DNA from: Lithobates sylvaticus
Taxonomy: Eukaryota; Chordata; Amphibia; Anura; Ranidae
Length of the DNA stretch: 64,000 bases
NCBI GenBank assembly: GCA_028564925.1
Contig: CM053029.1
Location: 35,270,026-35,334,025 of the forward strand
Direction of reading: 5' to 3'
Below, piece by piece: positions 34,581 to 45,401 of the stretch (the stretch's first letter is position 1; each line of letters opens with the position of its first letter). The notes under the pieces are model-generated. The model saw only the letters and a list, made by a program, of their open reading frames with translations, was not told the origin of the DNA and searched no databases. Position numbers and translations under genes: made by a program.

Positions 34581-37149
34581 CTCGCGTGACCAAAACATCA
34601 ACCGCTTTGGCACCACAAGCATGACCAGACATACAGACATATGTTGACCTGCCATGCAGCTCGTTGGCAAGCGCACATTAAAGACCCACACCAAAGAACA
34701 AAGCGGACCTCTCCTTGCTCCTCATCAGCTGGGATCTCCAACCCCACTATACCTTCAGTCCTCTCTGAAAGCTGCACTGAGATGAATGAAGTTGTAGAAT
34801 TAGGTGTATCACAGCCAAGTACTTGCGGGCACTCTTTTAGCAGTACACCGACGTCAGATCGTACCAGGCAAATTTCCCTGCCCCAGCTGCTGGACCATCA
34901 AAAGAAGTTTACACCCAGCCATCCACATGCGAAGCGGTTGAATTCTAGCTTGGCTAAATTGCTAGCACTTCGACTGCTGCCTTTTCAGTTGGTAGACTCG
35001 GCCCCCTTCCGTGAGTTTGTTCAATGTGCGGGTACTCAGTAACAGGTTCCCAAACGCCACTTTTTCTCACGGAAGGCGATTCCGGCTCTCTACCGGCATG
35101 TGGAAGGCCACGTCTTGGCCTCGCTGGACAGGACGGTCAGCGGTAAGGTGCATATTACCGCTGACTTATGGTCCAGCAGGCATGGACAGGGACGTTACCT
35201 GTCTTTCACGGCCCATTGGGTCGCTCTTTTGGCAGCTGGGAAGGATGCAGGACAAGGTGCAGTAGTGTTGGAGGTTATTCCGCCACCACGCCTCCAAAAT
35301 GCTACTACTGGTTGTGACACACCTCTCTCCTCCACCCCCTCCTCTTCTTCTTCCTCCATGGCCTCTTCGAGTGCTCTGTCCTCGGAACCAGCGGTGCTCC
35401 GTAGGCGTCCAAGGGGCTACGCAAGTACGCAGGCAAAAAGATGCCATGCCGTGCTTGTGCTGGTGTGTTTGGGGGACAGGAGCCACACTGGGGCAGAGGT
35501 TCTGTCAGCTCTGCAGGGGCAGGCAGAGAGGTGGTTGACGCCATGCCAGCTTAAGCCAGGAATGGTGGTTTGTGACAATGGCACCAACCTCCTCTCCGCC
35601 CTGCGACAGGGACAGCTGACCCATGTGCCCTGAATGGCTCACGTCCTTAACCTGGTGGTGCAGCGGTTCTTGGGCAGGTACCCAGGCTTACAGGATGTCC
35701 TGAGGCAGGCCAGGAAAGTCTGTGTGCATTTCCGCCGATCATATAATGCCTGTGCTCGGCTGGCTGAGCTGCAAAAGGAGTTGAACCTGCCTAAGAACCG
35801 CCTTATATGTGACATGCCCACCAGGTGGAACTCAACGTTGGCCATGAGTACCTGTGCGACTACGGCACCAGGACAGGGTCAGGGGAGCTCAGATTTTTTT
35901 CCCCACGCCAGTGAAGCAAGATCAGGGATGCATGCACTGTCCTGTCACCATTTGAGGAGGCCACGAGGATGGTGAGCAGTGACAGTGCATGCATCAGTGA
36001 CACTGTACCTCTTGTCCACATGTTGGAGCATATGCTGCGTGGAATAATGGCCAGGGCACTTGAGGCAGAAAAGAGGCAGGAAGAGGAGGACTTCCTTGCC
36101 TCTCAAGGCCCCCTTTATCCAGACAGTGTTTCTTCTCTCCCACCCATTACACAGGAAGAGGATGAGGAGGAGGAGGAGGAGGATTGTGTCAGCATGGAGG
36201 TGGAGCCTGGCACTCAGCATCAGCAGCAGCAGTCTTTTAGGGATGATTTACAGTCCCAAGAAACCAGTGGACTTGTACATGGCTGGGAGGAGGTGGCTGC
36301 GGATCATGTCGTCCTCAGTGACCCAGAAGACTCCGGACCGAATGCCTCAGCTAACCTACGTTGTATGGCCTCCCTGATCCTGCAAAGCCTGCGGAAGGAT
36401 CCTCGTGTTCTTCGGATCAAGGAGAGGGACCATTACTGGCTGGACACTCTCTTTATCCACGGTACAAGGGTGTCGCAGAGGGAGCAGAGGATGAGACATC
36501 TCTGGGAGGCCTTGCAGAAAGGTCTGTGCAACGCGTTCCCAGAGACTGGGAGGTCACAAACTCCTGGTCCTGGACGACGAGTTGCTGAGGCTTCGGTCAG
36601 TAGCAGAAGGAGCGGTGGGGAAGGTGGACGTCTGACCGATGCGTTCAGACAATTTTTTAGTCCGCAGCCCCAAGGTATGATCGGTTCCAGCAACCATCGC
36701 CAGCGTCTGATATACATGGTGCAGGAAAACCTAGGGGCAAGGTCAGACTTGGACACATTTCCCACCGAAAATCCTCTGGCTTACTGGGTCTTGAGGATGG
36801 ATCACTGGTCAGAGCTTGCACAGTATGCAATTGAGCTACTGGCCTGTCCTGCATCCAGCGTTCTTTCCAAACGCACATTCAGTGCTGCGGGAGGCTTTGT
36901 CACCGATCACAGGGTGCGCCTGTCCACCGACTCGGTTGATCGACTGACCTTCATAAATATGAATCAGTCTTGGATCACCACCAGCTACCAGGCACCTGAA
37001 GCTGATATAACAGAATAATTTATTTTGAACTGTCACATCCCTTCAAGACTGCCTATGCTGATGCTGAGTGACTGTCCTGTTATGTTGACTGACTATCCTC
37101 TTCCTCCTCAATGATCCTGATGATAGCTTGGAAGAACATTTTTGTTTCT

Positions 37150-38160
37150 GGGTGCCACCACCAGTGGCTAAGGCCCAATTTTTCAGCCCCTGTTTAACAG
37201 GGGCGTGTAACTACAATTTTTTATGCAATGCTTTGCAACAGGTCTGATTGCTGTGCTCCAAGTACAGTATCTGTGAGGGGTTACAGTGTTGTGGCACCAG
37301 CACCAGTGCCTAAGGCACAATTTTTCAGCCCCTGTTTAACAGGGGCGTGTAATTACAATTTTTTATGCAATGCTTTGCAACAGGTCTGATTGCTGTGCTC
37401 CAAGTACAGTATCTGTGAGGGGTTGCAGTGTTGTGGCACCAGCACCAGTGCCTAAGGCACAATTTTTCAGCCCCTGTTTAACAGGGGCGTGTAATTAGAA
37501 TTTTTTATGCAATGCTTTGCAACAGGTCTGATTGCTGTGCTCCAAGTACAGTATCTGTGAGGGGTTGCAGTGTTGTGGCACCAGCACCAGTGCCTAAGGC
37601 ACAATTTTTCAGCCCCTGTTTAACAGGGGCGTGTAATTACAATTTTTTATGCAATGCTTTGCAACAGGTCTGATTGCTGTGCTCCAAGTACAGTATCTGT
37701 GAGGGGTTGCAGTGTTGTGGCACCAGCACCAGTGCCTAAGGCACAAATTTTTCAGCCCCTGTTTAACAGGGGCGTGTAATTACAATTTTTTATGCAATGC
37801 TTTGCAACAGGTCTGATTGCTGTGCTCCAAGTACAGTATCTGTAAGGGGTTGCAGTGTTGTGGCACCAGCACCAGTGCCTAAGGCACAATTTGTCAGCCC
37901 CTGTTTAACAGGGGCGTGTAATTACAAATCTTGATCTAATAATTCACAGCAGGGCCCATTCCTGCGCCCACCAAGAGTAACTGTGAGGGCTTACAGTGTT
38001 GTGGCAACACTGTCCACCACCACCACCAAAGGCCTAATTTTTCTGCCCCTGTTCAACAGGTGCATGCAATTACAATTCTTGATCTAATAATTCACAGCAG
38101 GGCCCATTCCTGTGCCCACCAAGAGTAGCTATGAGGGCTTACAGTGTTGTGGCAACACCA
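37150..38160. repeat. 142-bp tandem repeat in the hAT-2 3' region
   Basis: Six well-matched units from about 37150 to 37930, then two diverged ones to about 38160. Each has the perfect palindrome CCCCTGTTTAACAGGGG and the blocks gcaatgctttgcaacaggtc and gtgctccaagtacagtatct. It lies just downstream of the transposase stop at 37016-37018. Confidence 0.92.
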
Positions 38161-38185
38161 ACATCTAATGGGGCAAATTTCTGCA

Positions 38186-38560
38186 GAGTATATACGGCAG
38201 GCCCCTACTTTCAAACATCCAACTTAGAAACGACTCCTACTTGCAAACGGAAGGAGAAAACAGGAAGTGAGAGGAAATCTACCCCAAGGAAGGAAAATTC
38301 TATCCTGTTAGATTTAATTTGGGAAAAAGGTATCTCCTCTCTACTGATGCTTTATCACCAATCCTTGTTTCAATAAAAACCACACTTTTCCAAAAACATT
38401 TGTCATTGGGACGGAAAGTGAGGTGAAATGTTCTGAACAGGTGCACAAATATTACAGGGGCAAATTTACCTGTTCAAAATTAAAACAGATTCTACTTAAG
38501 AACAAACCTACAGTCCCTGTCTTGTTTGCACCGCCTGTATACTGCTGTTCAGAGTATATA
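38186..38560. repeat. Dispersed repeat inserted in the hAT-2 3' region
   Basis: The hAT 3' region before it (cagagtatata near 38184) resumes after it (cagagtatataggg near 38550), so about 370 bp appear inserted with a short duplication. The inside (cccctactttcaaacatcca, aggaagtgagaggaaatcta) is a repeat I recall from frog sequences but cannot classify. Confidence 0.4.
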
Positions 38561-38694
38561 GGGTTGTAGGTATAGGGGTTTATTTTGGGTGCGGGGTTCC
38601 CCTTAATATCCATACAAGACCCAAAGGGTCTGGTAATGGGCTGGGGTGGGGGGGGGGGTGATGGTGTAGCAATGCCACTGTAAGCCCTCACATA

Positions 38695-38922
38695 GTAATA
38701 CCCTTGACCTTGTATTCTCCCATCTCTGCTGGCAACCTCTTTCTGATCACAACCGCATCAGTTTCACAGTGTCCTTGTCTTCAACCACCTATTCCTCCAA
38801 GCAGCAAACGATTACTTGTAGAAACCTTCGCCACTGTAACCCTTCTTTTCTCTATTGTGCTATTGACCACCTCAATGACAATATTTCTCTACTTTCCTAT
38901 TCTAACCTTGCTACCACTGTCT
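38695..38922 (+). repeat. 228-bp inverted near-identical copy of LINE endonuclease sequence
   Basis: It matches the reverse complement of 46024-46251 at 226 of 228 positions by direct comparison (differences near 38705 and 38901). It encodes part of the L2/CR1-type endonuclease (LVFSHLCWQPLSDHNRISFT). It has neither LINE end. It sits in the 3' region of hAT-2 about 7.1 kb from the source, in inverted orientation. Just before it, 38665-38694 resembles the inverse of hAT-2 sequence at about 38120-38155. Confidence 0.9.
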
Positions 38923-39683
38923 CAAAGATTTTCATCCATATTGCCAGGACAAGACATGACATTAAAGCCGCAAGCAGTTTTCTCGTCAAAGATTTTTATT
39001 TATTTTCAAATAAAAAAGACAGAAACAATAAACAATGAAAAAAAGGAAATAATAAGGTGCATTACATATATTCATTTTCATATATGAAATATCTTGTAAT
39101 TTACATGTGTATTATGCAGTCTAAAATATAAAATAATGGGTCAGAAATCTGACACTGTGGAAAACGTCTAATAAACAATATTTCATGGGTACAATGAGTA
39201 ACCCTGAATCACTCCTAGAGACGTTATAGATATGCCTCCAGACCATTTTACCACCCCTAATGGGTGCAAACTGTGGCAAAATGGGGGCAGTTAAACGAAC
39301 AGGTATTACCATAACTAAGATAGTAGTAAGAATACATAGGCACAATTAGTATATTAAGAGTAATGAATAGCAAGTGAGTATGATCATAACCTAATGCTTA
39401 CAGTGTACTTTTACTTCAAGATAAACAATCTGAAGAATAAAACATGTTGATATTAGATGTAAACAATTATAGTGTCAAAATAAATGAATTCAGTTAATAT
39501 ATTCCAAGAGAAAAAAAAAAAAAAAAAAGAGCTAAAGCTAAAAATGTGAGATAGAGAAGAAGAGAGAGGAAGAAGAAAAATAAAAGGAGAAAGAAGAAGA
39601 AGAAAGAAGGAAAGAGTTTCTCCAGGTGGTGATCTGCATAACAAATAAGACAATGTAGTTCAACCAACAAAATAATCAGATAA

Positions 39684-42600
39684 CTATTGAGGTAACAATA
39701 ATGACTGGTCGAAGTCAGGGGGAAGGTAGTGATTTACCCATGGTTGCCAGATTTGTTTAAATTTATCGATATTATTATCTTCTATGGCCGACATTTTAGC
39801 ATAAGTTAAAGCTCTATTCATTCTATGTTTGGCTTCCGCAACTATAAGAGTTTTGGATTTCCAGGCTTTGGCTATAGTTTGTTTAGCGGCAGTACTAAGC
39901 TGGAGAAACAGCTTAAAGTGAGGGTGCGTTAGCGTTGGAGGTTTCAGGTTCAGAAGAGCCATGGCTGGGTCCGGAGGTATAGAACATTCTAGGGCTTTAG
40001 AAGCCAAAGCAAAAATATTTGTCCAAAATTCTTGGACCACCGGACATTGCCACCAGATGTGTAAATGGGTACCTGGGGAAGGACAACCTCTGAAGCAGTT
40101 GTTAGGATAAGTCGGGGTAAATTTAGCTATTCTAGCAGGTACCAGGTAAAATCTTGCTAAAACTTTAAAATTGGTTTCAACAGCGTGACAATTTGGGGAA
40201 GAGCTTTTTGTAGCTTGCCATATTTTGGACCAGTCATTAGTGTCAAAAACTCTGTTCATATCAACTGCCCATTTATCTGCATAAGGAGGTAATACATCTT
40301 TAGGGGGAGTAATAAGCTGTTGATATATCGAAGAGATAACCCCTCTAATATGTGGATCACTTTTGCATATACGTTCAAATTGAGACATCTGGCTAAGCGG
40401 TGTGCCAACATTTAGGAGAGGAGTGTAGAAATTTTTGATTTGGAGGTATCTAAAGGTTTCAGATCTTGGAAGTCCATAAGTGTCACATAGTATCGGGAAT
40501 TCCATGATGGTGGAATTATTGCATAATTGATATAGTCGAGATAGATTTAAGGTGGACCAAGCAGAAAATGACTTTGGATACCTCCATGCTGGGTAGAAGG
40601 CTGGATTTCCAAGGAAGGAGAGAAGAGGATTATGTGGGGATTGAAGATTGGGGGTCTTACCAAATTTATCCCATATTGATAAAGAATGCTTCGTAATGGG
40701 ATTAGAGATATGTGACCTATCTGTGTGTTGAATCCATAATATATTTGCAATAGAGATAGGGTCACAGTCTACAGATTCAATAAATACCCATAGGGGTGCT
40801 TCTACTTTAGAATGATATTTCGTAAGAATTGAGAGTTGTGCAGCTGAATAATAGGAAGCAAAATTTGGTAAGCCTAGCCCCCCTTTCAGTTTACTTAGAT
40901 ATAATGTGGTCATAGGTATCCGTGGTTTGATTTTCCCCCAGATGAAGGCCGAGACTCTACGTTGTAATATTCTGAGGAAATATGCTGGTAGTGGGATAGG
41001 CAAAACTCTAAACAAATAGAGAAATTTCGGTAAAATTGACATTTTTATTGCGTTAATCCTTCCCAACCAGGATAATGGGAGAGAAGACCATTGTTTCATG
41101 TGATTAGTAACTTGTTTCAATAAAGGGAGGTAGTTGACTCTAAATAAATTTTTGAGTGAGGTTGTGAGCTGAACACCTAAATAGGGTAGCTGATTAGAAA
41201 CCCAATGAAATGGTAAAGTAGATTGGAGATGTAGGAGGTCTGTTTGTTCTAAAGATATGTTGAGTACGTTTGATTTGGTAGGGTTGACCTTAAGTCCAGA
41301 AACCGTAGCAAATTTGTCTAATACGTTCAGTAAATTCGGAGCAGATATATGTGGATGAGTTAGGAATATGAGAATATCATCAGCAAAAAGGCATAGTTTA
41401 TGGTGAAAACCTCCTAATTCAATACCCTTGATATCTTGATTACTCCTAATTAACTGTGCCAATGGTTCAATAAGGAGGGCGAAAAGTAAGGGGGATAAGG
41501 GACAACCCTGTCTCGTACCTCTACAAATGTTCATCATTGCAGATTTATATCCGGCATATTTAATGTATGCTTTAGGGCTATCATACAACGAAGAGATCCA
41601 TTTTAGGAAATGGTTACCAAATCCCCATTTTTGTAGCGTATACTGCATATATGGCCAGGTGACAGAATCAAATGCTTTCTTAATATCTAGAGATCTAAGA
41701 CATGAAGGAATATGTCTAGATTTAGCTGCGTTCATGAGTAAAAGAGCACGTCTGATGTTGTCACCTGCCTGTCTTTTTGGCATAAAGCCGGTTTGATCTC
41801 GGTGTATCAATTGACCTATAATATTATTGAGGCGGGTAGCTAATATCTTAGCTAATAATTTAATGTCAAGGTTGAGTAGTGATATAGGACGATAATTTGT
41901 CCATGAAGTTGTGTCTGAGTGTGGTTTAGGAATCATTACTATAATGGAGGTGAGTGTTTCTGTGCGGAAGGAATGATTTTCAAGGATGGAATTGAAGGCT
42001 CTGGTCAGGATCGGCGCTAGTATATGTGAGAACTGCTTATAGTATAATGCTGAGAATCTGTCAGGGCCTGGTCTTTTATTAAGTTTTAGTTGACTGATCC
42101 CATTAAGGACTTCCGGGGTAGTTATTTGGCGCTCAAGATTCTCACGTTGTGATTGATCAATGGAGGGAAGGCTAATATTGGAAAACATGGTATCCGCTTT
42201 TGATTTATCGAACTCTTGGCAAGAGGAATACAGTTTAGATAATTTGGAATGAAATACTTCCAGTATTTTTACTGGGTTACTAGTATATCCATCACGTGTA
42301 GTCCTAAGTCTGAAAGAGGACTGCACTTTTTGTAGCATTTTTAAGCTACGTGCCATAGGAGTGTCAGGTTTGTTGGCTTTGAGATACTGGATATGTTGGC
42401 GTTTACTCATAAGCTTGTCAGCTGAATCTGTTAAAAACAGGTCTAGATCAAGTCGTGCTTTATCTAATTTCGTATGGTTGTCAGCAGTTGGAGAGGATTG
42501 AAAGACTGAGTGACATGTGTTGAAAGCAGTTTCCAGTTTTGCGAACATAAGTTTACGCTCTCTTTTGAGTGTTGATGTTAGACGAATAAGATTTCCTCGA

Positions 42601-43475
42601 ATGACAGATTTATGAGCTTCCCATAATGTCAGGGAAGAAACATCGCCTGTATCATTAGAGGAGATGTAATCAGACATCGCTTGTTCGATTAGCGATCTAT
42701 GTGATGGATGGGTTAGTAGAGTGTCGTTTAAGTTCCAAGTTGTATCGTGGGATCTGGGTATAGTAGAGGTTAGGGTGGTAAAAACTGCACAATGGTCTGA
42801 CCATGGTAATGGAATAATTTTAGAGGATAGAATTTCTGGTAGTAAACTAGTTGGAACAAAGATATGATCGATACGGGAGAATGATTTGTGTGGATATGAA
42901 TAGTGTGTATAACGTCTATTGGTGGGGTTAAGTTCTCTCCATGTGTCTACCAATTTGTGGGCTGTTAGCAGGGGTTGTAGAGTCATCTTGGCGGAGTTCG
43001 TATTAGGGGTAATTGGAGATTTGTCAAGGAAGGGGAATACTGTAGCATTAGAGTCTCCACATAGGACCAGTGTACCAAATTTATGTGTCTCAATAAGTTG
43101 GAAGAGATGAGACATAAAAGCTAATGGTTTCTTGTTGGGAGCATAATAAGAGACGACCGTGATAGGGTCGTCAGCTAGGTAACCTGTAATCAAAATGTAT
43201 CTACCTTCTGGATCATTCAATTGTGACACAAGGGTGAATGGAGTGTTGCGGTGGAAACCTATAAGAGTTCCCCGTTGTTTAAAGGGAGCAGAGGCAACAT
43301 AAAATTGTGGATATGTGGAAGAGAGGAATTTTGGATGAGCCTTGTCTATAAAGTGAGTTTCCTGTAGGCATATAATATGAGCCTTTTTAGCATGAAAAGT
43401 GTGCATAGCTTTTGAACGTTTGTGTGGAATATTAAACCCTTGTACATTTAAAGACAGAATATTTATGGGGGCCAT
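39684..43475 (-). CDS. L1 ORF2 protein: endonuclease and reverse transcriptase
   Basis: 1263 residues, close to the usual L1 ORF2 length. The N-terminal apurinic-type endonuclease shows ILSLNVQGFN, CLQETHF, LVLCGDSNAT, RIDHIFVP and WSDHCAVF, covering the expected Asn, Glu, Asp/Asn and SDH residues (about 1-240). The RT has KLNKRPGPDRF, NYRPISLLNLDIKLLAKIL, DQTGFMPKRQAGDNIRR, SLDIKKAFDSV, GTRQGCPLSPLLFALLIEPL and the catalytic LFADDILIF (about 450-720). Near the C-terminus a C-x3-C-x7-H-x4-C motif (CFRGCPSPGTHLHIWWQC) matches the L1 cysteine motif. No stop or frame change is seen. It would nick the target and prime reverse transcription there. Activity cannot be judged from sequence alone. Confidence 0.93.
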   Translation of the reverse strand: MAPINILSLNVQGFNIPHKRSKAMHTFHAKKAHIICLQETHFIDKAHPKFLSSTYPQFYVASAPFKQRGTLIGFHRNTPFTLVSQLNDPEGRYILITGYLADDPITVVSYYAPNKKPLAFMSHLFQLIETHKFGTLVLCGDSNATVFPFLDKSPITPNTNSAKMTLQPLLTAHKLVDTWRELNPTNRRYTHYSYPHKSFSRIDHIFVPTSLLPEILSSKIIPLPWSDHCAVFTTLTSTIPRSHDTTWNLNDTLLTHPSHRSLIEQAMSDYISSNDTGDVSSLTLWEAHKSVIRGNLIRLTSTLKRERKLMFAKLETAFNTCHSVFQSSPTADNHTKLDKARLDLDLFLTDSADKLMSKRQHIQYLKANKPDTPMARSLKMLQKVQSSFRLRTTRDGYTSNPVKILEVFHSKLSKLYSSCQEFDKSKADTMFSNISLPSIDQSQRENLERQITTPEVLNGISQLKLNKRPGPDRFSALYYKQFSHILAPILTRAFNSILENHSFRTETLTSIIVMIPKPHSDTTSWTNYRPISLLNLDIKLLAKILATRLNNIIGQLIHRDQTGFMPKRQAGDNIRRALLLMNAAKSRHIPSCLRSLDIKKAFDSVTWPYMQYTLQKWGFGNHFLKWISSLYDSPKAYIKYAGYKSAMMNICRGTRQGCPLSPLLFALLIEPLAQLIRSNQDIKGIELGGFHHKLCLFADDILIFLTHPHISAPNLLNVLDKFATVSGLKVNPTKSNVLNISLEQTDLLHLQSTLPFHWVSNQLPYLGVQLTTSLKNLFRVNYLPLLKQVTNHMKQWSSLPLSWLGRINAIKMSILPKFLYLFRVLPIPLPAYFLRILQRRVSAFIWGKIKPRIPMTTLYLSKLKGGLGLPNFASYYSAAQLSILTKYHSKVEAPLWVFIESVDCDPISIANILWIQHTDRSHISNPITKHSLSIWDKFGKTPNLQSPHNPLLSFLGNPAFYPAWRYPKSFSAWSTLNLSRLYQLCNNSTIMEFPILCDTYGLPRSETFRYLQIKNFYTPLLNVGTPLSQMSQFERICKSDPHIRGVISSIYQQLITPPKDVLPPYADKWAVDMNRVFDTNDWSKIWQATKSSSPNCHAVETNFKVLARFYLVPARIAKFTPTYPNNCFRGCPSPGTHLHIWWQCPVVQEFWTNIFALASKALECSIPPDPAMALLNLKPPTLTHPHFKLFLQLSTAAKQTIAKAWKSKTLIVAEAKHRMNRALTYAKMSAIEDNNIDKFKQIWQPWVNHYLPPDFDQSLLLPQ

Positions 43476-44205
43476 AACTGTAAGGTATAGATTACTATAA
43501 GAATAAAAACATGACTTACTTCTAGGTTCGTAATCACCATCTGGAGGGGGAAAAGATTAGAGAAAGCAAAACAGAAAAAAATAAAGTAGAAATAATAAGA
43601 AAAAAAGGAAAAATTATCAACCCTTTTATAATAGCATATTAGCAATAATAAAAGATAATAACACAGGGTGTGGGAACGTCTACAGAACATATTCAGCATG
43701 TTTCCGAGAGGTTCCAAAGCCATCATCAGAGACCCGCATAATCCTGACGGGTACCTGAAGATGGAACAGGGGGCAACAAGAATTTCCTGAGGGAGGAATA
43801 ACACCGGAGGACCACGAGATTATATAAATAAAACTTTTAAACAGGTAGAAGTCCGCTTTGTATAAGGACCTAAACAGAAAAATAGAATATAAGGTTGTCA
43901 CTATACATTTATTAGTGTAGATACCAATATGGGTAGGATAATGAAATAGGGGAAAAAAGAAAAGAAAGTCAGGTATCTGTACTTAGACACTAGATCATAG
44001 AAGGCATATTAGAAAAAAAAATTGTCAAGTCTCGACTAAAAGTTTCCTAATAGAGATCAGAGAGTGATGCGGGAGTATTGGATTTCTTTTTTAAAATTTT
44101 TAAATTTTCAACCAGCAAATGATGCTGGTAGTAAGTATTAGCAAGACGGACTGGGTTAGAAGTTCAGTCCATAGAGTCCTCGTTGGAGGTGGATTGGTTT
44201 TCGAA

Positions 44206-45228
44206 TCATCCACGTTTGGGAATATGATGTTGAGAGGATGAAGAAGCTCCTGTGGAGGGTGTAGTGGCTTTTTTCTGCTGAAGAGGGATTGAGGCTGGAC
44301 GTCTGCGAAGATGATCGTTTGAAGTGGATCTGTCTGCGATGCCCATTTCGACCATGGCCGATTGCAGGTCTTCCGGGGACCTACAGATGTACTTAGTTTC
44401 GAGAAAGGTAAATTTTAGAGAAAAAGGAAATCCCCAACGATAGGTAATATGGTGCTGTTGTAAGATTTGCAGCTGGTGTTTAAGTGCACGTCTTTTAGCA
44501 ACCGTGAGAGGAGATATATCAGCAAAAAGCTGATATGTGTAACCCTGAAATTGCAGAGATTCTTTGTCCCTAGCAGCCGCCAATAGTTGCTCTTTGGTTC
44601 TGTAGTAGTGGAATTTAGCAATTATATCTCTTGGTGGGCCATTTGTTTTGCGGGGGGCTAGAGCTCTGTGAATTCTATCGAATTCTAGTCTTTCCACAGG
44701 TAAACCAGGCTGTAATTCTTGAAATAGGGCTGTTATAGTAGCTGGGAGATCAAGGACAGTCTCAGGAATTCCTCTTATTCTCAGGTTCGATCGTCGATCC
44801 CTATTTTCCTGGTTTTCTAAACGAGACTGTAGTGTAAGATTTTCTTCCTTTAGAATTTCAAGCTCTGAGGTGTTTCGCTGTGTGAAACCATCTAGGTCGT
44901 CCACTCTAATTTCTAGCTCAGCTGTTCTCTGCCCCAGCTCTCTAATTTCTTTAGTCAGTTTATCAGTGATCCTGTCAGAAGTCTTCTTTAGGGCTTTGTG
45001 TAGCATGAATTCAAACTTTTTAAACATATCTTCATTATTCTCAGTCTGAGTTACTTCAGTATCTGAGTCTATGTCTGCTGTTTCCTCAGTAAGCTGTGAG
45101 GGCGCTGTCTCACAGCGCTGTGTGTTAGTCTGTGAGGAGATAGCTGCCGCCATTCTCAGGGTCTGTCTGGTCGGCGCCGTTTTAGATAATGGCGCTTTAT
45201 TTTTCAATTTATGTCCTCGGAGGACCAT
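44206..45228 (-). CDS. L1 ORF1 protein: coiled coil and RRM RNA chaperone
   Basis: 340 residues. After a polar N-terminus, a coiled coil spans about residues 65-140 (KKFEFMLHKALKK, TAELEIRVDDLDGF, LTLQSRLENQENRD). An RRM-type domain starts at RRSNLRIRGIPETV. A C-terminal domain follows (GPPRDIIAKFHYYRTKEQLL, FADISPLTVAKRRALK, ITYRWGFPFSLKFTF), and the tail is Ser/Gln-rich. This is the standard L1 ORF1p layout: a trimeric RNA-binding protein that packages the L1 RNA. Start at ATG 45228, soon after the short 5' UTR. Confidence 0.9.
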   Translation of the reverse strand: MVLRGHKLKNKAPLSKTAPTRQTLRMAAAISSQTNTQRCETAPSQLTEETADIDSDTEVTQTENNEDMFKKFEFMLHKALKKTSDRITDKLTKEIRELGQRTAELEIRVDDLDGFTQRNTSELEILKEENLTLQSRLENQENRDRRSNLRIRGIPETVLDLPATITALFQELQPGLPVERLEFDRIHRALAPRKTNGPPRDIIAKFHYYRTKEQLLAAARDKESLQFQGYTYQLFADISPLTVAKRRALKHQLQILQQHHITYRWGFPFSLKFTFLETKYICRSPEDLQSAMVEMGIADRSTSNDHLRRRPASIPLQQKKATTPSTGASSSSQHHIPKRG

Positions 45229-45401
45229 TATATAGTCACCTGGGGTCTAGCTGTGGCTTATAGTGCTGATTTGTACCGTTCGCGGTACCGCTGGGACCCG
45301 TAGTCCTCCGGCTATCTCCTCCCTCGGAGCGGAGCTCTAAGCCAGGACGTCCGCCCGCTCAGGCATCCGCGCATGCGCCCGACCAAGCCGCAAGCAGTTT
45401 T

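Larger units (their letters stand above)
32407..37015 (+). pseudogene. hAT transposase with BED finger, copy 2 (decayed, interrupted)
   Basis: Starts at ATG 32407 (MSGRPTRRGRQSRAKK), the same start as in hAT-1. The parts are a basic/acidic N-terminus, the first half of the BED finger (CNICLKRIS), the MITE insertion (33192-34580), and the rest of the finger (TCHAARWQAHIKDPHQRT). The catalytic region has VHITADLWSSRHGQGRYLSF, GMVVCDNGTNLLSALRQG, MAHVLNLVVQRFLG and DMPTRWNSTLAM, and the hAT dimerisation domain is at the C-terminus (NPLAYWVLRMDHW, ACPASSVLSKRTFSAAGG). Damage seen: a frame change near 32640, stops near 35041 (Trp codon in copy 1) and 35633 (TGA where copy 1 has TGT), and a small rearrangement near 35848. 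The last 349 codons (35969-37015) are open. Confidence 0.85.
38982..45384 (-). mobile_element. Full-length L1-type LINE with 17-bp target duplication
   Basis: The element reads on the minus strand. The exact 17-bp duplication AAGCCGCAAGCAGTTTT lies at 38965-38981 and 45385-45401. A short GC-rich 5' UTR (45229-45384, about 156 bp) is followed by ORF1 (45228-44206), an unusually long inter-ORF gap of about 730 bp, ORF2 (43475-39684) and a 3' UTR of about 700 bp. The 3' end has AATAAA-type signals within the last 35 bases but no long poly(A); the last bases are ATCTTTGACGAG. Both ORFs are open from start to stop. It is inserted in the 3' region of hAT-2 and is one of the youngest events here. 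Confidence 0.92.
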
